Positions 61,927 to 64,000 of a stretch of 64,000 nucleotides of DNA are shown here, one piece after another (the first letter of the stretch is position 1; each line of letters begins with the position of its first letter). Both the position numbers and the translations under genes were made by a program. This stretch comes from Schlegelella_A sp963778525 (GTDB lineage: Bacteria > Pseudomonadota > Gammaproteobacteria > Burkholderiales > Burkholderiaceae_C): assembly GCA_963778525.1 (NCBI GenBank), contig CAVZUJ010000009.1:310001-374000 (forward strand). Direction: 5' to 3'. The notes under the pieces were generated by a model. The model saw nothing but the letters and a program-made list of their open reading frames with translations. It ran no database searches and was not told the origin of the DNA.

Positions 61927-62934
61927 TCAGCGACCTTCGAACAGGTCGCGGCCCTTGGCCAGGGCCCGGATCTTCGCGTCGGCCACCGAGCGCTTCAGCA
62001 TCCAGAAGCCGCAGTCGGGGTGGATGAAGCGAACCCGGCCGGCGCCGAGCAGCCTTTCCGCGCGCTCGATGGCGCGCGCCACCGCGTCGGCGGATTCCAC
62101 TTCGGTGCTCTTGATGTCGACGACGCCGAGACCGAATCCGATCGCGGGCTTCAGGTCCTTGAACACCGCCAGCTCTTCGGGCGGCCGATGCGCGCATTCG
62201 AGAATGACGTGGTCGGCGTGCAGCGCGTTGAGGTACTGCATGAGCTGCGCCCATGTCCCGCTCTGCACGCTCTGGCCGCCATAGTTGCCGAAGCACAGGT
62301 GCACCGCCGGCGTCGTCGGCACGGCGTCGAGAACGCGGTTCATCGCCGAGGCCGCCCACTCCCATTCCTCGGGATGGCCGGGCAGGTTGGCTTCGTCGAT
62401 CTGCACGATGTCGGCATCGAGATGGCGCACCTGCTCGGCCAGCACATCGGCGATCGCGTGCGCCAGCGCCGGCGTGTCGGCGTAGTGGCGGTCGAGCAGT
62501 GTCTTGGCCAGCATGTGCGGGCCGGTGACGGTGAACTTGAAGGTCTTCGTCGCCAGCGCCGCGGCGCGCTGGCAGGCGAGCGGCAGATCGAGCGAGCCGC
62601 TGCCGAGCGGGCCGTCGACGACGCCGGGCGGGCGCGTGCGAAAACGCATGCCGGGCAGGGCGCGATAGGCGACGACCTCGTCGAACGTCATCTCATAGCG
62701 CACGCCCTGCATCGGCCGCACGAAGTACTCGATCATCCCGTTGGTCTCGGGGTGGTTGAGGTCGAAGCGATAGAGCTCGCCGTCGCAGACGACGTCGACG
62801 CCGGCCGCTTCCTGCGTCGCGATGACGACCCGCGTCGCGTCGATCAGACCCTGCTCGGAGGGCGCCGCCAGCAGCCACTCCGGCACCGGATAGGAGCCGA
62901 CGACGGTGGTCTTGATGCGCGGCGCGGTGCTCAC
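61927..62934 (-). CDS. Cobalamin-independent methionine synthase C-terminal-like protein
   Basis: Zinc-dependent methyltransferase-like TIM barrel of 335 residues, matching only the C-terminal half of MetE. It has VVGSYPVPEWLL, VDVVCDGELYRFD and DIVQIDEANLPGHPEEW. The zinc ligands appear intact: VHLCFGNYGG (His and Cys), ILECAHRP (Glu) and HPDCGFW (Cys). Such short homologues transfer methyl groups from other donors or act in degradation pathways. It starts at GTG 62934, overlapping the NMT1-like stop as GTGA. Confidence 0.85.
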   Translation of the reverse strand: MSTAPRIKTTVVGSYPVPEWLLAAPSEQGLIDATRVVIATQEAAGVDVVCDGELYRFDLNHPETNGMIEYFVRPMQGVRYEMTFDEVVAYRALPGMRFRTRPPGVVDGPLGSGSLDLPLACQRAAALATKTFKFTVTGPHMLAKTLLDRHYADTPALAHAIADVLAEQVRHLDADIVQIDEANLPGHPEEWEWAASAMNRVLDAVPTTPAVHLCFGNYGGQSVQSGTWAQLMQYLNALHADHVILECAHRPPEELAVFKDLKPAIGFGLGVVDIKSTEVESADAVARAIERAERLLGAGRVRFIHPDCGFWMLKRSVADAKIRALAKGRDLFEGR

Positions 62935-63926
62935 TTCGTCATCTTGATCGAGCGGTCGAGGAACTCGTTGGTGTAGACGGTCTTCACGTCGAACGGCGCG
63001 TCGAGGCCGACGTAGGTCTTGACCAGCTCGTAGTCGGCGGCCATGCGATCCGGGTCGAGGTAGCCGAGCGCCACCGTGCGCGAGAACTTGTCGCTCATCA
63101 GCACCTCGACGAGCTCCCAGTTCTGCATCTCGTTGTCGTAGTTGAGCGCGCCGTTGGCGTCGATCAACGCCTGCACGCAAGGCTTGGGCGTGGCGACACA
63201 GGCGGCGAAGGCCTTCTGCGTGACCTTGACGAACGCCGCGATCAGCGGCTTGTTCTTGCTCAGGAAATCGGCGTTGACGATGACCGTGTTGCCGTACGGA
63301 TTGAGGCCGGCGTCTTTCCAGGCGATGAAGCCCATGTCGTCGCCGAGCTCGCGCTTGAAGATGTGGTGGATGTTGTAGAACGAGGTCGTCGCGTCGATCG
63401 ACTTCGCCTTCAGCGCCGCCAGCTTGGAGTTGGCATCGATGTTGACCCAGGTCACCGAGTTCGGATCGATCCCGTTGGCCTTGGCCAGCGCCGGCCAGAT
63501 CGTGCGCGCGCCGTCGCCGGCCGGATTGCCGATCTTCTTGCCGGCAAGGTCCTTCACCGACTTGATGCCCGAGCTCTTCAACCAGTACAGGCCTTGCGGC
63601 GAGTTGGCGTAGACGTTGAACACCCCGACCGTGTCGGCGCCCTTGCTCTTCAGCACCAGGGCGTTGGCCATGTCGGCCAGGCCGATCGGATCGGCGCCCG
63701 CGCCGACCTTCTGCACCGCGGCAGCCGAGCCCTTGCCGGGCTCGAGGTTGAGGTCGATGCCGGCGTCCTTGTACCAGCCCATCTTCTTGGCGTAGTAGTA
63801 GGGCGCGTGATCGCCGCCCGGCACCCAGTTCAGGACGAAGTCGAGTTTTTGCTGCGCGAAGGCGGGCGGCGCGGCGAACGCGGCGATGGCGGCGCCGAGA
63901 AGGGCGAGGCGGCGAACGAATGACAT
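62931..63926 (-). CDS. NMT1/THI5-like ABC transporter binding protein
   Basis: Periplasmic binding protein of 331 residues with a Sec signal (RRLALLGAAIAAFAAPPAFAQ). The family text is FVLNWVPGGDHAPYYYAKKMGWYKDAGIDLNLEPGKGS, GADPIGLADMANALVL and GKKIGNPAGDGARTIWPAL. Relatives carry pyrimidine precursors, taurine or sulfonates. ATG 63926 has AGGAG upstream. Its ABC permease and ATPase are not in the window and may lie beyond its end. It is translationally coupled to the MetE-like gene. Confidence 0.9.
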   Translation of the reverse strand: MSFVRRLALLGAAIAAFAAPPAFAQQKLDFVLNWVPGGDHAPYYYAKKMGWYKDAGIDLNLEPGKGSAAAVQKVGAGADPIGLADMANALVLKSKGADTVGVFNVYANSPQGLYWLKSSGIKSVKDLAGKKIGNPAGDGARTIWPALAKANGIDPNSVTWVNIDANSKLAALKAKSIDATTSFYNIHHIFKRELGDDMGFIAWKDAGLNPYGNTVIVNADFLSKNKPLIAAFVKVTQKAFAACVATPKPCVQALIDANGALNYDNEMQNWELVEVLMSDKFSRTVALGYLDPDRMAADYELVKTYVGLDAPFDVKTVYTNEFLDRSIKMTK

Positions 63927-64000
63927 GTCAACTCCTGGAGAGAGGATCGTGCAGCCGCACGAACGGCAGCGCAAAGTCGAAGCGCAGTCTAGCAACGGGT

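Noticed and set aside
1..64000. tRNA, rRNA, insertion sequence, integrase or phage genes
   Set aside because: None was recognised on either strand. The accessory-looking loci (7-12 kb, 37-41 kb) have no visible mobile-element borders.

Overview
This 64 kb window is GC-rich (roughly two thirds G+C) and tightly packed with genes. The gene families point to a betaproteobacterium, probably of the order Burkholderiales; this is inferred from family content, since no rRNA or other phylogenetic marker lies in the window. They include a Bug/TctC binding protein, several TRAP and ABC solute systems, a full Sox system, GntR-controlled aldarate genes and a YXWQ-like lipoprotein. No rRNA, tRNA, CRISPR array, insertion sequence or phage gene was recognised.

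Layout. 1-3.7 kb: the end of a TPR protein, a Pcm-type methyltransferase, a class II aldolase, a HAD enzyme and a DHFR-family reductase. 3.7-7.1 kb (minus): an aryl-polyene-like fragment with an adenylate ligase, an LpxL-type acyltransferase, a 52-residue micro-ORF and a GT2. 7.3-12.3 kb: an ExoU-like patatin phospholipase followed by a SpcU/CesT-like secretion chaperone, a YidB-like gene and two unrecognised proteins; this is the best candidate for something undescribed. 12.4-20.3 kb (minus): a seven-gene operon of methylaspartate ammonia-lyase, an Opp-type ABC transporter and an MmgE/PrpD enzyme. 20.3-29.6 kb: an ArsR regulator leading soxCDYZAXB, with thioredoxin-like, DsrE-like and YeeE-like genes divergent from it. 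29.7-31.7 kb: a Rieske dioxygenase alpha/beta pair. 32.2-36.8 kb: a complete Liv-type ABC transporter. 36.9-42.3 kb: a kynurenine-formamidase-like hydrolase, then a minus-strand operon of two tandem QueG-like 4Fe-4S proteins plus a PaaK-like ligase, then an aldo/keto reductase. 42.3-46.7 kb: envelope proteins, a DUF2164 protein and an MFS exporter. 46.7-61.9 kb: sugar-acid catabolism. 61.9-63.9 kb: a MetE-C-like enzyme and an NMT1-type binding protein.

How the genes work together. The 48-62 kb block reads as uronate/aldarate utilisation. Two TRAP systems and a Bug protein handle uptake. Uronate dehydrogenase makes an aldarolactone and a propeller lactonase may open it. Glucarate dehydratase and KDG aldolase (GarL) then yield pyruvate and tartronate semialdehyde, which the GarR-like reductase converts to glycerate. 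A FadR-type GntR regulator sits between two matching operators. The Sox block oxidises thiosulfate in the periplasm under a SoxR-like repressor whose probable operator lies in the divergent promoter region.

Caveat. About fourteen single-base frame breaks interrupt otherwise intact, conserved genes, several of them in short homopolymers. They look like assembly errors rather than real pseudogenes. Coordinates of those genes are given across the break and the break is named in each entry.
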